Shown here: in pieces, positions 33,722-43,866 of the stretch
Position numbering within the stretch: position 1 is the first letter of the stretch
Layout of the letters: every line of letters starts with the position of its first letter
The notes under the pieces: generated by a model
The model's database searches: none
What the model saw: the letters and a program-made list of their open reading frames with translations, nothing else
Told to the model about the DNA's origin: nothing
Assembly: GCF_013106755.1 (NCBI RefSeq)
Contig: NZ_WHPF01000001.1
Coordinates: 186,001 to 250,000, forward strand
Reading direction: 5' to 3'
Length of the DNA stretch: 64,000 bases
Source: Limnovirga soli
GTDB lineage: Bacteria > Bacteroidota > Bacteroidia > Chitinophagales > Chitinophagaceae
Program-made: the position numbers and the translations under genes

Positions 33722-36700
33722 ATGAAAAAAGGGTTCTGCATTATATTGATCTGTCTTGCTTTTTCAACATCGGTATTTGCACAAATAGGCAATATAGTTA
33801 TCCCCGACGGACATGCAGTAGGCGTTGAAAAAATGCTGCTGTCGCCAGATGGCAAGTACCTCTATACCGCAAATAATCAAAAGATCATCATGTGGGATGT
33901 AAAGGCTCATATGCAATTATACAGCTTTGGGTTGGCAGTAGACATGAGTGTAACGGCGGCACTAAGCTCATTTATACTCAGTAATGATGGCAACTATGTT
34001 GCAGCCACCGGAGCTTTTGGCATCAAGTGCTTTTCTACAGTTACCGGCAAACCGGTACTGGAATTAGACCGGCTGCATTATTCAGCTACCTTTTCGGCCG
34101 ACAGTAAAAAAATATATTTCACCGGTGAGATGCAGGATCCCCAAACCTATAGCCGGCTGGAGGGAATACTTGCTGCCGACCTGCTTTCCGCAGATCGCAA
34201 ACCCATCTTTATTTGCCCTCCTGCGAGCAGTTGTAATTATAATCAATTTAGTGCATTGAAAAACGGGCTGGTGATGCTAAAACATCAAACAGGATGGCAG
34301 ATTGCCGACCTTGATGCACAAAAAATTATTTTTACAGCTGAGGTAGATACCAAGACCACGCTGTTTGGAGATGAAAGAGAAAAATCATTTTCACCGGTGC
34401 CCAATACCGGTTTGATCACAGCAACAGAGCAAAAAAAAGGTGAACTGTATGCGCAACTTATTTTTTATGATGCACTGTCGGGCAAAAAAATATTTTCCAA
34501 ACAGGTGGGCAGTAACTGGACCATCCAGCCAGGCATGCCAGGTGGCAATATTTTACTGAATGCAGGTTCATACACAGAAGACCTGGAATTGATAGATATA
34601 AAAACGGGCGGCACTGTAAAAAAATTTAAAAAATCAATATTGGGCTTATTAGAAGGCGAAGAGCTCACAGCCGGTGTGGTAAATGCGAAAGGCAAAACTA
34701 TTTTTTTCAACAGTAATGGAAATGTAAAGGAGCTGGATGTGCAATCGATGAAAACCGCCACTAATTACAAAAGAGAAATTGCAGGATTCCCTATCAGCAT
34801 CAATTATGAACACAATGAGCAAAACCAGCAATTGCGGATGGTAACCGATTATTCCAATTATGTGTCCATTGATCTGAACAGGATGGTGGTGGAGAAAAAT
34901 TTGCTGATCAGCAATCCCAATGAAGCAAACCTTGAAATCAATTTTAGTAATTCCGGAGACACCATTACGGTGAATGACTATGGCAAGGCTTATTTTCTAA
35001 ATACCAAAAATGGCAAGAAAACCCCCATCAGTCCTGCTTTGTTTGGCGATGCCCCCTTTGAGAGCAAACCCAGGCCCAACCTATTTTTTGGCAAAGAAGG
35101 TAAATACGCCTACGCCATAAAAAACATGAACCAAAACGGAGGAGATGCACAAACTGTTTATCAAATTAACCTGGCCACCAACCTAAGTAAAAAAATTGCC
35201 GCATTTCAGCACAATCTTGAAATAGATATTCAGCAGGACCTTATTGCGGGATATGATAAAACAACAACCGGATTTGTGCTGAAATGCTGGCAGCTTTCAA
35301 CCGGGAAACAAATCTTCAATAAAATCATACCCCTTAAAGGAGAAGAACCGAAATTACTGGCGGCAAGGTTTTTTGAGGATCAGAAGAAAATTGCCGTGCT
35401 TGGCATGAGATACCTGCAGGTATATAATGTGGCGGATGGAATGTTGCTGCGTTCCACCGATGAAGTGTTGCTCTCGTTGGAAAATGATTTTGTGATCAAC
35501 CACAATGCTACTTTGATCACAGAGGTCAACAGCACCGGTGAAATGTCGTTCGAGGACACGATGCTTACACCCAGGCAAACAATACAGGCGCATGATGGCG
35601 GCATCAACAAACTTTATTATTCCGGCAACGACGATTTGATTTACACTGCAGGTGGCGACAATACAATCAAAATATTCAGAACAGCCACCGGCAAATTAAT
35701 TGGCACGTTGTATATTTTTAAAGATTCTAAAGATTATGTTTTCATTGACCCTACAGGTAGGTTTGACGGCACCCCCGAAGGAATAAAAAAACTGTATTAT
35801 GTAAAAGACAGGAAGGTAGTAACGCTGGATAAAATTTATGAAAAATTTTATACACCCAATCTTTACCAGCGCTTGTTGAATGGAGAAATATTTGACCCCA
35901 TCAATATCATCATCAAAGGAACCCCAAAGGTAAAGATCAATTATGCCGAAGCCACCCGCAACCTCGAGGTGGAAGAAGATGTGCCCACTTTTTTAAATAA
36001 AACCGGCTATGCAGATATTGTAGTGACCGCCACTTCAGAAGATGATGCCATTGATGAAATCCGATTGTTTCACAATGGTAAAATTGTAACGCTTACCACG
36101 CGCAATTTGATAGTGGCAGACAACGAAGGCGGCTCGCAAACAAAAAAATACCAGCTGGCCTTGCTGCCAGGCAACAACTCCGTAAGGGCGGTTGCATTAA
36201 ACACTCAGCGCACAGAAAGTAATACTGATGAAATAGTGGTAAACTACAGCCAGCCGACAGACAATGCCCCAGTGGTAAAACCTGTTAGCAATACCGGCAC
36301 TGTGGCAACAATTAATAAAAATGCCACGCTGTATTTGATCGTTGTGGGCATCAATGAGTATCAAAATAAAAGCTTGAGTCTTAATTATGCAATGGCAGAT
36401 GCCGCAGCGTTCAAAGAAGAACTGGAGAAAGATGTAAAGACAGTTATTGGCAGCACTAAAACTTATTTTGTAACCAATAACACCGCAGATAAAACGGGTA
36501 TTACCAATGCCTTTAAACAGGTACAGCAGGAGGCCAAAGCGCAGGATGTTTTTATTTTTTATTATGCAGGTCATGGTGTCATCAGCAAGGACAAAGAATT
36601 TTACCTGGTTCCCACAGACGTGAGTGATTTAAAAAATGTACAAACGGAATTGGAACAAAAAGGGATCGCTTCAAAATTGCTGCAACAATATGCCATCGAT

Positions 36701-37078
36701 ATACAGGCACAAAAACAATTATTTATACTAGATGCTTGCCAAAGCGCCGGCGCCTTTGAAAAATTACTGGCCAACGATGGAGATCAGCAAAAGTCTTTGG
36801 CTGTGGTAGCCCGCAGTACCGGAACACACTGGATGGCGGCAAGTGGTGCACAGCAATTTGCAAATGAGTTTGCTTCGCTTGGGCATGGAGTGTTTACCTA
36901 TGTTTTATTGCAGGCATTAAAAGGAGAAGCAGCAAGTAATAAAATGATTACCGTAAATGGTTTGAAAACTTTTTTGCAGGTACAAGTGCCGCTTCTTATG
37001 AAAAAATACAATGGTGCCGCACAGTACCCGGCAAGTTATGGATTGGGTAATGATTTTCCTGTGGAGCTGATTAAATAA
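33722..37078 (+). CDS. Secreted WD40-caspase (peptidase C14) protein 3
   Basis: The protein has 1,118 residues. Signal peptide MKKGFCIILICLAFSTSVFAQ, then GNIVIPDGHAVGVEKMLLSPDGKY and IIMWDVKAHMQLYSF, close to copy 1. The hinge is DYVFIDPTGRFDGTPEG and FYTPNLYQRLLNGEIFDP. The spacer lies between TRNLEVEED (Arg746) and TRNLIVADNE (Arg794). The caspase domain has FIFYYAGHG (His951) and LFILDACQSAG (Cys1006). It groups with copy 1 over its full length. Its upstream gap is 61 bases; the downstream gap is larger and holds a degenerate repeat, so the first transcription unit probably ends here. Confidence 0.92.
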   Translation: MKKGFCIILICLAFSTSVFAQIGNIVIPDGHAVGVEKMLLSPDGKYLYTANNQKIIMWDVKAHMQLYSFGLAVDMSVTAALSSFILSNDGNYVAATGAFGIKCFSTVTGKPVLELDRLHYSATFSADSKKIYFTGEMQDPQTYSRLEGILAADLLSADRKPIFICPPASSCNYNQFSALKNGLVMLKHQTGWQIADLDAQKIIFTAEVDTKTTLFGDEREKSFSPVPNTGLITATEQKKGELYAQLIFYDALSGKKIFSKQVGSNWTIQPGMPGGNILLNAGSYTEDLELIDIKTGGTVKKFKKSILGLLEGEELTAGVVNAKGKTIFFNSNGNVKELDVQSMKTATNYKREIAGFPISINYEHNEQNQQLRMVTDYSNYVSIDLNRMVVEKNLLISNPNEANLEINFSNSGDTITVNDYGKAYFLNTKNGKKTPISPALFGDAPFESKPRPNLFFGKEGKYAYAIKNMNQNGGDAQTVYQINLATNLSKKIAAFQHNLEIDIQQDLIAGYDKTTTGFVLKCWQLSTGKQIFNKIIPLKGEEPKLLAARFFEDQKKIAVLGMRYLQVYNVADGMLLRSTDEVLLSLENDFVINHNATLITEVNSTGEMSFEDTMLTPRQTIQAHDGGINKLYYSGNDDLIYTAGGDNTIKIFRTATGKLIGTLYIFKDSKDYVFIDPTGRFDGTPEGIKKLYYVKDRKVVTLDKIYEKFYTPNLYQRLLNGEIFDPINIIIKGTPKVKINYAEATRNLEVEEDVPTFLNKTGYADIVVTATSEDDAIDEIRLFHNGKIVTLTTRNLIVADNEGGSQTKKYQLALLPGNNSVRAVALNTQRTESNTDEIVVNYSQPTDNAPVVKPVSNTGTVATINKNATLYLIVVGINEYQNKSLSLNYAMADAAAFKEELEKDVKTVIGSTKTYFVTNNTADKTGITNAFKQVQQEAKAQDVFIFYYAGHGVISKDKEFYLVPTDVSDLKNVQTELEQKGIASKLLQQYAIDIQAQKQLFILDACQSAGAFEKLLANDGDQQKSLAVVARSTGTHWMAASGAQQFANEFASLGHGVFTYVLLQALKGEAASNKMITVNGLKTFLQVQVPLLMKKYNGAAQYPASYGLGNDFPVELIK

Positions 37079-37260
37079 AAGGCAACGAAAAATTACGAAC
37101 TGAGAAAAAGAAGATCTTTGGGCATCGTCCCTCCTCCGTGCCAGGACATTTGTACTTTAGGAATATGAATGGGCAACTCAAAGGAAAGAACCCAAGTATA
37201 CATCAGTTTAGAGGAGAATAAAGAATATTGGGAAATGCTTACTACTTGACAAATGTTTAG

Positions 37261-37275
37261 GAGTGCAACACAAGA
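37261..37275 (-). repeat. Degenerate remnant of the dispersed element
   Basis: GAGTGCAACACAAG resembles the core with two changes. It lies 45 bases before the fourth caspase start. Confidence 0.45.
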
Positions 37276-37319
37276 ATACTTGCAATCAAAATAAAATTCA
37301 GGGCAATAAAACAATGTAT

Positions 37320-40300
37320 ATGAAAAAGATATTAGTGCTTGTCTTTGGTATTGTAACAAATATTGTTTTTGCTCAAAAGCCAGAACTCATTATACCCACA
37401 GGTCATGCAAAAACGGTTACAAATGTTTTGTACACAACCGATGGAAAATTCATTTTATCCTCTAGCGAAAACATGGTGAAAATTTGGGAAAAATCATCTG
37501 GCAGGCTATTGAAAAACATTGTTTGCAAATGGGGAGAAAAAGTACCCATGGTAGTAGACATGGACGCCTCGTCTGACGGTAAAACCATTGCCATAGCCAC
37601 TTACCGCAATATTCATTTATTATCCCTGGAAGATTTCACAGTAATAAAGGAAATGCATTTTGACGAAATTGAAAAAGTATTGTATAGCAAAGATGGCCGC
37701 CATTTGTTTGTTGCCATGGGCGATAATATAAAAACAGTTGCAGCGGTGGATGTAATTGCAGGTAATACGTCAACCATTTTTTCCTTTAAAAAAGTGAAAG
37801 AAGAAAGTGATATCAGCAATATAAGTTTGAATGGTGATGGAAACCAATTATTGGTGTGCATGAATAAAGATGGCTCTGCACTACTCAATAGCAATTCAGG
37901 GGAACTGATAAAAATGATACCTGCAGAAAAAAGAGTGATCGCGTTTACACCCGAAGGAAACCTGCTTGGCATAACCAAAGGAACCGATACCTATCTCGTT
38001 AATTTTGATTGGCTCGATCCTGGTACCCTGCAATCAAAATGGAATGCTGTGGTAAACTACCAAAAAGAGAAGGATGGCATTTTTGACTATCTGGGGTATG
38101 AACATACCGATCTTAAAAAGCAATGTGTTTGGAACCCAATCAACAATGATTTAATAGTGGCTTCACAAAAGCGCATTTTTACGCTGAACTTTTCAACCCG
38201 AACAATTGCCCAATTAAAATATGGCGGAAAAGAATTCAATAAAGGTGTGGCCATTGCAAAAGATGGAAAATATATAACCATTGGCAACAACCTGCCTGAA
38301 GTATTTGAATACAGTTTATCAAACCAGAGCATTAAACATATTTATGGAAGCTCTTTATTTGCAACAGAATCTATTCAAGCCGCCAATGACAGCAGTTTTC
38401 AATTATTGCTTAACAGCAAAAACGGGAACATCAATAACCTGCGTTTTGGAAAAACAAATTTTACTTCAAAGGGAATTCATATTAACAATATTTTTTCTAA
38501 AAGTGCCATCTCAAAAGATGGCAAATTGGGTGCCTATTTATTCCAGCATACACTACATTTCTTTAATACCGAAACCATGGAGGAAATGCCGGAGACCATT
38601 GGCCTCGAAGAAAATATAGACCCGCACGAAATGGCCTTTTCTGACAATGGAAAATGGTTGGTGGCCCTTGATGGAGGTAAAGCACTTGTATTTGATGTGG
38701 CCAATAAAAAATTGATCAATAACTTTAAAACGGGATATTATGCTTTATGGTTTGGCAACAACTATAAAATTGAAAGTATTTCAAGCGATGGAAAAAAACT
38801 GGTTACCTATTCTATAAAAGAAAACAGTAACGGAAACGGATCTGTTTTGTGCTATGATATTGCCACCGGAAATATATTATGGGAGAAATCCGTCATCGCT
38901 TGTTGTTTTAAATTCATCAATAACGATAAGCAGGTTTTTATGGTGCGGAAAGACCAACCAGCAATGGTTACAGTGGATGCATTAACCGGCAATACTGTTT
39001 CCGAAAAAACACTTCCGTTCCAGAGAATATATGCGGCCAATATTAGCAATGACCTAAAGAAATTGGCCTTTACCAGTGTTGGTTATAATTTAATAGCAGA
39101 CAACAGCTACATACAGGTTTGGGATATTGTAAACAATAAAAACCTGGCTGTTTTAAAAGGCCACAGTTATATTCCCGATGAACTTTCATTTTTAGCAAAC
39201 AGTAATTTTCTGTTCTCTGCTTCGGATGATAATACTACCCGCATCTGGGATATTGGCAAACAAAAAGAACTGGGCACACTCATTACTTTTGAAGACAGTA
39301 ACGATTGGGTGTTTATTACACCCGATGGCAGGTTCGATGCATCCCCCGGCGCGTTGCAAACCCTGTATTATACAAAAGGAAAAGATGTATTACCGCTGGA
39401 AGCATTATATGAACAGTATTATACCCCAAAATTAATTTCACGATTAATTGCCGGAGAAACCTTTGACCCTGTGCCTGATATCGGCAACATCAAAATAAGG
39501 CCGAATGTAAAAATGAACTATGCAGCGGCTCAAAGAAATTTAGAAGTAGAGGAGGATATGCCCACTTATCAAAACACAACTGGTGCAGCAGAGATCAGCA
39601 TTACAGCCAATGCACCGGATGATGCGGTAGATGAAATACGTTTATTCCATAATGGCAAAGTGGTAACGCTTACCACAAGAAATTTAATTGTAGCGGACGA
39701 TGACAAATCAAACACGGCAACAAAAAAATACACCATCAATTTACAATCTGGTGTAAATACATTCCGGGCAATAGCGCTAAACTCGCAACGTACAGAAAGT
39801 AAGCCAGATGAAATTACGGTTGTATATAAGGAATCCAATACGAACAATAACGATATAATACCAGTGATCAACAATACAGCCGGAGCACCCATAATTTCTG
39901 TTGATAAAAACGCCACACTTCATTTAGTTGTAGTAGGTATCAATGCATATCAAAACAAAAGCATGAGTTTAAATTATGCCCTGGCAGATGCAACTGCTTT
40001 TAAGGAAGAAGTAGAGAAGGATGCCAGAACTATTATCTCCAATATAAAAACATACTTTGTTACTGATAATACTGCGGATAAAATTGGTATTACCAAAGCA
40101 TTAAAACAGGTGCAGCAAAATGCCAAACCAAAGGATGTATTTATTTTCTATTATGCCGGCCACGGCGTTATTGGTAAAAACAATGAATTCTATTTGGTGC
40201 CAACAGATGTAAGTGATCTTAAAAATGTACAGGCTGAATTGGAAAATAAAGGTATTGCGGCAAAATTATTACAGCAGTATGCCATTGATATACAAGCACA

Positions 40301-40670
40301 AAAGCAATTATTTATACTTGACGCATGTCAAAGTGCAGGTGCATTTCAAACAATGCTTACTTCGGATGCCAACCAACAAAAAAGCATTGCTGTTGTAGCC
40401 CGTAGTACAGGCACCCATTGGATTGCAGCCAGTGGCGCACAACAATTTGCCAATGAGTTTTCATCACTTGGTCATGGGGCTTTTACATACGTATTACTTG
40501 AAGCGCTGAAAGGTGCAGCATCAAGTAATAAAATGATTACTGTAAATAACTTAAAAAATTATTTACAGCAAACCGTTCCGGAGTTAATGAAAAAATACCA
40601 TGGCACAGCGCAATTCCCGGCAAGCTATGGTTTTGGTAATGATTTCCCCGTAGAGATAACAAATAATTAA
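37320..40670 (+). CDS. Secreted WD40-caspase (peptidase C14) protein 4, mosaic of two types
   Basis: The protein has 1,116 residues. Signal peptide MKKILVLVFGIVTNIVFAQ; ATGs at 37314 and 37263 are also in frame. The propeller opens KPELIIPTGHAKTVTNVLYTTDGKF, like copies 2 and 5, and the hinge WVFITPDGRFDASPG / YYTPKLISRLIAGETFDPVP is also of that type. From about residue 735 onward the sequence switches to the type of copies 1 and 3: QRNLEVEEDMPTYQN (Arg739), TTRNLIVADDD (Arg787), and a caspase domain nearly the same as copy 1 (His948 in YYAGHG, Cys1003 in LDACQSAG). The catalytic pair is intact. The next gene starts 5 bases after its stop. Confidence 0.92.
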   Translation: MKKILVLVFGIVTNIVFAQKPELIIPTGHAKTVTNVLYTTDGKFILSSSENMVKIWEKSSGRLLKNIVCKWGEKVPMVVDMDASSDGKTIAIATYRNIHLLSLEDFTVIKEMHFDEIEKVLYSKDGRHLFVAMGDNIKTVAAVDVIAGNTSTIFSFKKVKEESDISNISLNGDGNQLLVCMNKDGSALLNSNSGELIKMIPAEKRVIAFTPEGNLLGITKGTDTYLVNFDWLDPGTLQSKWNAVVNYQKEKDGIFDYLGYEHTDLKKQCVWNPINNDLIVASQKRIFTLNFSTRTIAQLKYGGKEFNKGVAIAKDGKYITIGNNLPEVFEYSLSNQSIKHIYGSSLFATESIQAANDSSFQLLLNSKNGNINNLRFGKTNFTSKGIHINNIFSKSAISKDGKLGAYLFQHTLHFFNTETMEEMPETIGLEENIDPHEMAFSDNGKWLVALDGGKALVFDVANKKLINNFKTGYYALWFGNNYKIESISSDGKKLVTYSIKENSNGNGSVLCYDIATGNILWEKSVIACCFKFINNDKQVFMVRKDQPAMVTVDALTGNTVSEKTLPFQRIYAANISNDLKKLAFTSVGYNLIADNSYIQVWDIVNNKNLAVLKGHSYIPDELSFLANSNFLFSASDDNTTRIWDIGKQKELGTLITFEDSNDWVFITPDGRFDASPGALQTLYYTKGKDVLPLEALYEQYYTPKLISRLIAGETFDPVPDIGNIKIRPNVKMNYAAAQRNLEVEEDMPTYQNTTGAAEISITANAPDDAVDEIRLFHNGKVVTLTTRNLIVADDDKSNTATKKYTINLQSGVNTFRAIALNSQRTESKPDEITVVYKESNTNNNDIIPVINNTAGAPIISVDKNATLHLVVVGINAYQNKSMSLNYALADATAFKEEVEKDARTIISNIKTYFVTDNTADKIGITKALKQVQQNAKPKDVFIFYYAGHGVIGKNNEFYLVPTDVSDLKNVQAELENKGIAAKLLQQYAIDIQAQKQLFILDACQSAGAFQTMLTSDANQQKSIAVVARSTGTHWIAASGAQQFANEFSSLGHGAFTYVLLEALKGAASSNKMITVNNLKNYLQQTVPELMKKYHGTAQFPASYGFGNDFPVEITNN

Positions 40671-40674
40671 AAAC

Positions 40675-41115
40675 ATGAAAACAATGAAACATTATGCTAT
40701 GCTCTTACTGCTGGTTTGCAGTATCAATACAGTTTTTGCTCAAAAAAATACAAAGGTTGATGAACAAGCAATACGTGATGCAAGAAATGCATCCAATGCG
40801 TCCATTGCCAAACAGGATATTGCAGGTGTTGCAAAATACTGGATGAATGATTATGTAGAAATATCCAGCGATGGCAGTCTAATTTCAGGCAGGCAGGCCG
40901 TTATAAGCGATTGGGAAAAAATGTATAAAACCGATCCGAAAATTAGCTTTGAAAGACAAACTCAGCAGATATCATTTAACGCCTCAGGAAACCTTGCCCT
41001 GGAAAAAGGAATACTCAAATACCCATCCTATCATTACGAAGGTTTATATACAGCCATCTGGCGCAAAGTAGATGGTGTATGGTTAACGCAAATGGAAAAT
41101 TTTGTATCACTTTAA
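40675..41115 (+). CDS. Secreted DUF4440-type (NTF2/SnoaL-like) protein
   Basis: The protein has 146 residues. The signal peptide runs to INTVFAQ (start at 40675 or 40684). The mature part has the NTF2-like cone: VDEQAIRDARNASNASIAKQDIAGVAKYWMNDYVEISSDGS, GRQAVISDWEKMYKTDP, ISFERQTQQISFNASGNLALEKGIL and a last strand YTAIWRKVDGVWLTQMENF. Such domains bind small ligands or catalyse isomerisation; many are structural. It begins 5 bases after the fourth caspase gene and is almost surely translated from the same mRNA. Confidence 0.82.
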   Translation: MKTMKHYAMLLLLVCSINTVFAQKNTKVDEQAIRDARNASNASIAKQDIAGVAKYWMNDYVEISSDGSLISGRQAVISDWEKMYKTDPKISFERQTQQISFNASGNLALEKGILKYPSYHYEGLYTAIWRKVDGVWLTQMENFVSL

Positions 41116-41146
41116 TAGTATTGTGTATCAAGCTTCAGGTCTTTAG

Positions 41147-41322
41147 GCATCGTCGGTTGTGTCACTCACTTCTACGTCAGGAACTTTGAGCAGCATTGCG
41201 GAGTAAGCTACCTAAAGATGTAACAGTTTGGAAGATAATAACTACTGTTACACACTGCCCATTTTTTGACGAACGCACAAGTGAGTGACACAACCAAAGT
41301 TCAATAGCAGCAAATAGCCCGG
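41147..41322. repeat. Inverted pair of dispersed elements, both GTGACAC variant
   Basis: Cores TTGTGTCACT at 41157-41166 and AGTGACACAA at 41284-41293. The arms GGTTGTGTCACTCACTT and its exact complement pair over 17 bases, with a spacer of about 110 bases and an AGCCCGG tail at the right. The gap from 41116 to 41460 holds nothing else I can support. Confidence 0.85.
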
Positions 41323-41460
41323 TACAAAAAATCCACATTTTTATGGCGTGATAGCATTAACGGTGCCTGTAATAAAAATCAGCATCATGATTTGTGGGTT
41401 AAACAACACAACAGCCAATTATTAATTCACTTAATTTTATTGCTTATAAAACCACTGTTT

Positions 41461-43497
41461 ATGTTAAAGCAAACCATTAGCTGTATACTATTTTGCCTCA
41501 GTTTTGTTACTGTACAAGCTCAAACCAAACAACCCATCACGCATGAAGGCTTATACCTAATGAAACGGGTGGGTGCGCCGCAGGTAAGTCCGGATGGTAA
41601 ATGGGTGGTGTTTAATGTAACAGAACCATCTTATACAGAGGGCGAACAGATAACTGATTTGTGGATAGCTTCCACTGATGGAACCATTGCCCCACGCAAA
41701 ATAACCACCGGAAAAAATGCAGAAAGCGGTTATACCTGGAGCCCTAATGGCAACACAATTGCATTTACAGCCAAAAGGGAAGGCGATGAAGCCGCACAGA
41801 TTTACCTACTTAATATGAAAAGTGGTGGTGAGGCACAACGTTTTACCAATATTTATACCGGCGCATCCTCGCCACAATGGAGTGCCGATGGGAGCAAAAT
41901 ATTATTTACCAGTAAAGTTTTCCCCGGCGCCTTCTCTGACTCTGCCAATAAAAAAATAGCCGAAGAAAAAAAGAAACAAAAATATAAGGCCAGGGTGTAT
42001 ACAGGTTTTCCTATCCGCAATTTTGATGTATGGCTGGATAATAAACAAACCCATGTTTTTGTACAACCGATTGACAGCACAACAGCCGTTGATGCTTTTA
42101 CCAGGGTTTCTGCCGTAACAAAAGAAGGTTTTAGTTTTAGCGGTGTTTGCTGGGGACCAAATAACAACTCCCTCATTTTTGCCGCAAGCACAGATGCCAA
42201 TACAGCTGCCTATCAGGAACCCACCACCAACCTGTACAGCCTTAATTTACAGGATAGCAATGGTATACAATTAACGAGCGATGGAGCTGATTATGGTGCA
42301 CCGCAATTAAGCAATGATGGCAAATATCTGGTATGTTATGCCACTGCAAACAACAATTACAAAGTATACAACCTTAATAAACTTACCCGTTTCGATTACC
42401 CATCCATGCAAAACAAAACATTGCTAACCCCATCGTTAGACAGGCCGGTAAATGGATACACCATAAAAAACAACACCATACTATTAAGTGTGGAAGACCA
42501 GGGTAACGATAAATTATTTTCTATGCCAGTAGCTGGCGGTGCTTTAAAGTCCATCACAAATATGCGCGGCTCTTTCAGCGCTATTAGTGCCTCTGCTGAT
42601 GCTGGTGTAATTATTAGCAATTATGAGAATGCGGTAATGCCCGCAGTAGTTGTAAAAATTTCTGGTGGCACCATTGAATCACTCACTCATTTTAATGATG
42701 AAAAACTAAAAACCCTTGATTTACCCGCTGTTGAAGAAATATGGTTTACCAGCAGCCGTGGGAAAAAAATAAGGAGCCTTTTGGTAAGACCTGCAGGTTT
42801 TGACAGCACTAAAAAATACCCATTATTTGTAGTAATGCATGGCGGCCCCGCTGGCGCCTGGAAAGAAAACTGGGGCTACAGATGGAACCAGCATTTACTG
42901 GCGGCACCTGGGTATGTATTGTTGCTGACAGATTATACAGGCTCCACCGGTTATGGAGAAAAGTTCGCACAGGATATTCAGTACGATCCATTTAAAGGAC
43001 CAGCCGACGAAATAAATGAAGCAGCAGCCGATGCGATTAAACGTTTTTCATTTATTGATGGCAGCAGGCAAGCCGCAGGCGGCGGCAGTTATGGCGGCCA
43101 TTTGGCCAACTGGATGGAAGCCACTACCTCGCATTATAAGTGCCTTTTAAGCCATGCCGGATTAGTAAATAGCGAAGCGCAGTTTGGTACCAGCGATGTA
43201 ATATGGCAACGCGAAGTAATGAATGGTGGCGCACCCTGGACGCAAACAAAAACATGGAAAGAACAAAACCCAATACGCTATGCAGCCAGGTTTAAAACAC
43301 CGATGATGGTAACCGTTGGTGAAAATGATTTTCGTGTACCTATCAATAATTCATTGGAAAACTGGAGTGCATTGCAGCGCATGAAAGTGCCATCCAAATT
43401 GCTGGTATTCCCCGATGAAAACCATTGGATTTTAAATGCTGAGAATAGCCGCTTCTGGTACAGCGAAGTGCATGCATGGCTAAAAAAATATTTGTAG
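41461..43497 (+). CDS. Prolyl oligopeptidase family (S9) serine peptidase
   Basis: The protein has 678 residues from MLKQTISCILFCLSFVTVQAQ, a signal peptide; an upstream in-frame ATG (41392) only adds 23 residues before it. Residues about 25-430 form a TolB/WD-like propeller (VGAPQVSPDGKWVVFNV, YTWSPNGNTIAFTAK, PQWSADGSKILFTSK). The catalytic alpha/beta hydrolase domain follows with YPLFVVMHGGPAGAWKENWG, GGGSYGGHL (Ser543), TVGENDFRVP (Asp623) and FPDENHWIL (His655), a full triad. It resembles dipeptidyl or acylaminoacyl peptidases of S9 subfamily C, acting on short peptides in the periplasm. It is near the caspase cluster but separated by a repeat pair. Confidence 0.93.
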   Translation: MLKQTISCILFCLSFVTVQAQTKQPITHEGLYLMKRVGAPQVSPDGKWVVFNVTEPSYTEGEQITDLWIASTDGTIAPRKITTGKNAESGYTWSPNGNTIAFTAKREGDEAAQIYLLNMKSGGEAQRFTNIYTGASSPQWSADGSKILFTSKVFPGAFSDSANKKIAEEKKKQKYKARVYTGFPIRNFDVWLDNKQTHVFVQPIDSTTAVDAFTRVSAVTKEGFSFSGVCWGPNNNSLIFAASTDANTAAYQEPTTNLYSLNLQDSNGIQLTSDGADYGAPQLSNDGKYLVCYATANNNYKVYNLNKLTRFDYPSMQNKTLLTPSLDRPVNGYTIKNNTILLSVEDQGNDKLFSMPVAGGALKSITNMRGSFSAISASADAGVIISNYENAVMPAVVVKISGGTIESLTHFNDEKLKTLDLPAVEEIWFTSSRGKKIRSLLVRPAGFDSTKKYPLFVVMHGGPAGAWKENWGYRWNQHLLAAPGYVLLLTDYTGSTGYGEKFAQDIQYDPFKGPADEINEAAADAIKRFSFIDGSRQAAGGGSYGGHLANWMEATTSHYKCLLSHAGLVNSEAQFGTSDVIWQREVMNGGAPWTQTKTWKEQNPIRYAARFKTPMMVTVGENDFRVPINNSLENWSALQRMKVPSKLLVFPDENHWILNAENSRFWYSEVHAWLKKYL

Positions 43498-43548
43498 TAA
43501 CCCCACACTTTAACAGGGAAGTTTTTGTAACAAACAATTGTGCATATA

Positions 43549-43727
43549 GCATCGCCGGTTGTGTCACTCACTTGTACTTTCAGAACATTGTGGCACAGCG
43601 CAAAGCAATGAAATCAGACCTTCAACAAGTTTGAAGTAAATTATTGCTGTGGCTCATTGCCCATTTCCTGACGAACGTACAAGAGTGCGACGCAACGGAT
43701 GCTTAATAGCAGTATTGCACCCTGGCC
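43549..43727. repeat. Inverted pair of dispersed elements, mixed variants
   Basis: Left core TTGTGTCACT at 43559-43568 (GTGACAC form), right core TGCGACGCAA at 43686-43695 (GCGACGC form). A GCATCGCC box precedes the left core. The cores are therefore only partly complementary. The rest of the gap up to 43866 shows no gene. Confidence 0.82.
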
Positions 43728-43866
43728 AATAACAAAGAAATCTCCGATAGAATATCCCTTGCGTTAATTAATAGCATGCATCCGTTAAACCGCACTTTAT
43801 ATCTTCTGCCTTTATTTGAAATTCACTTTTCAATTAAAACACCGTATCTATCAAAAAAAATTAACC

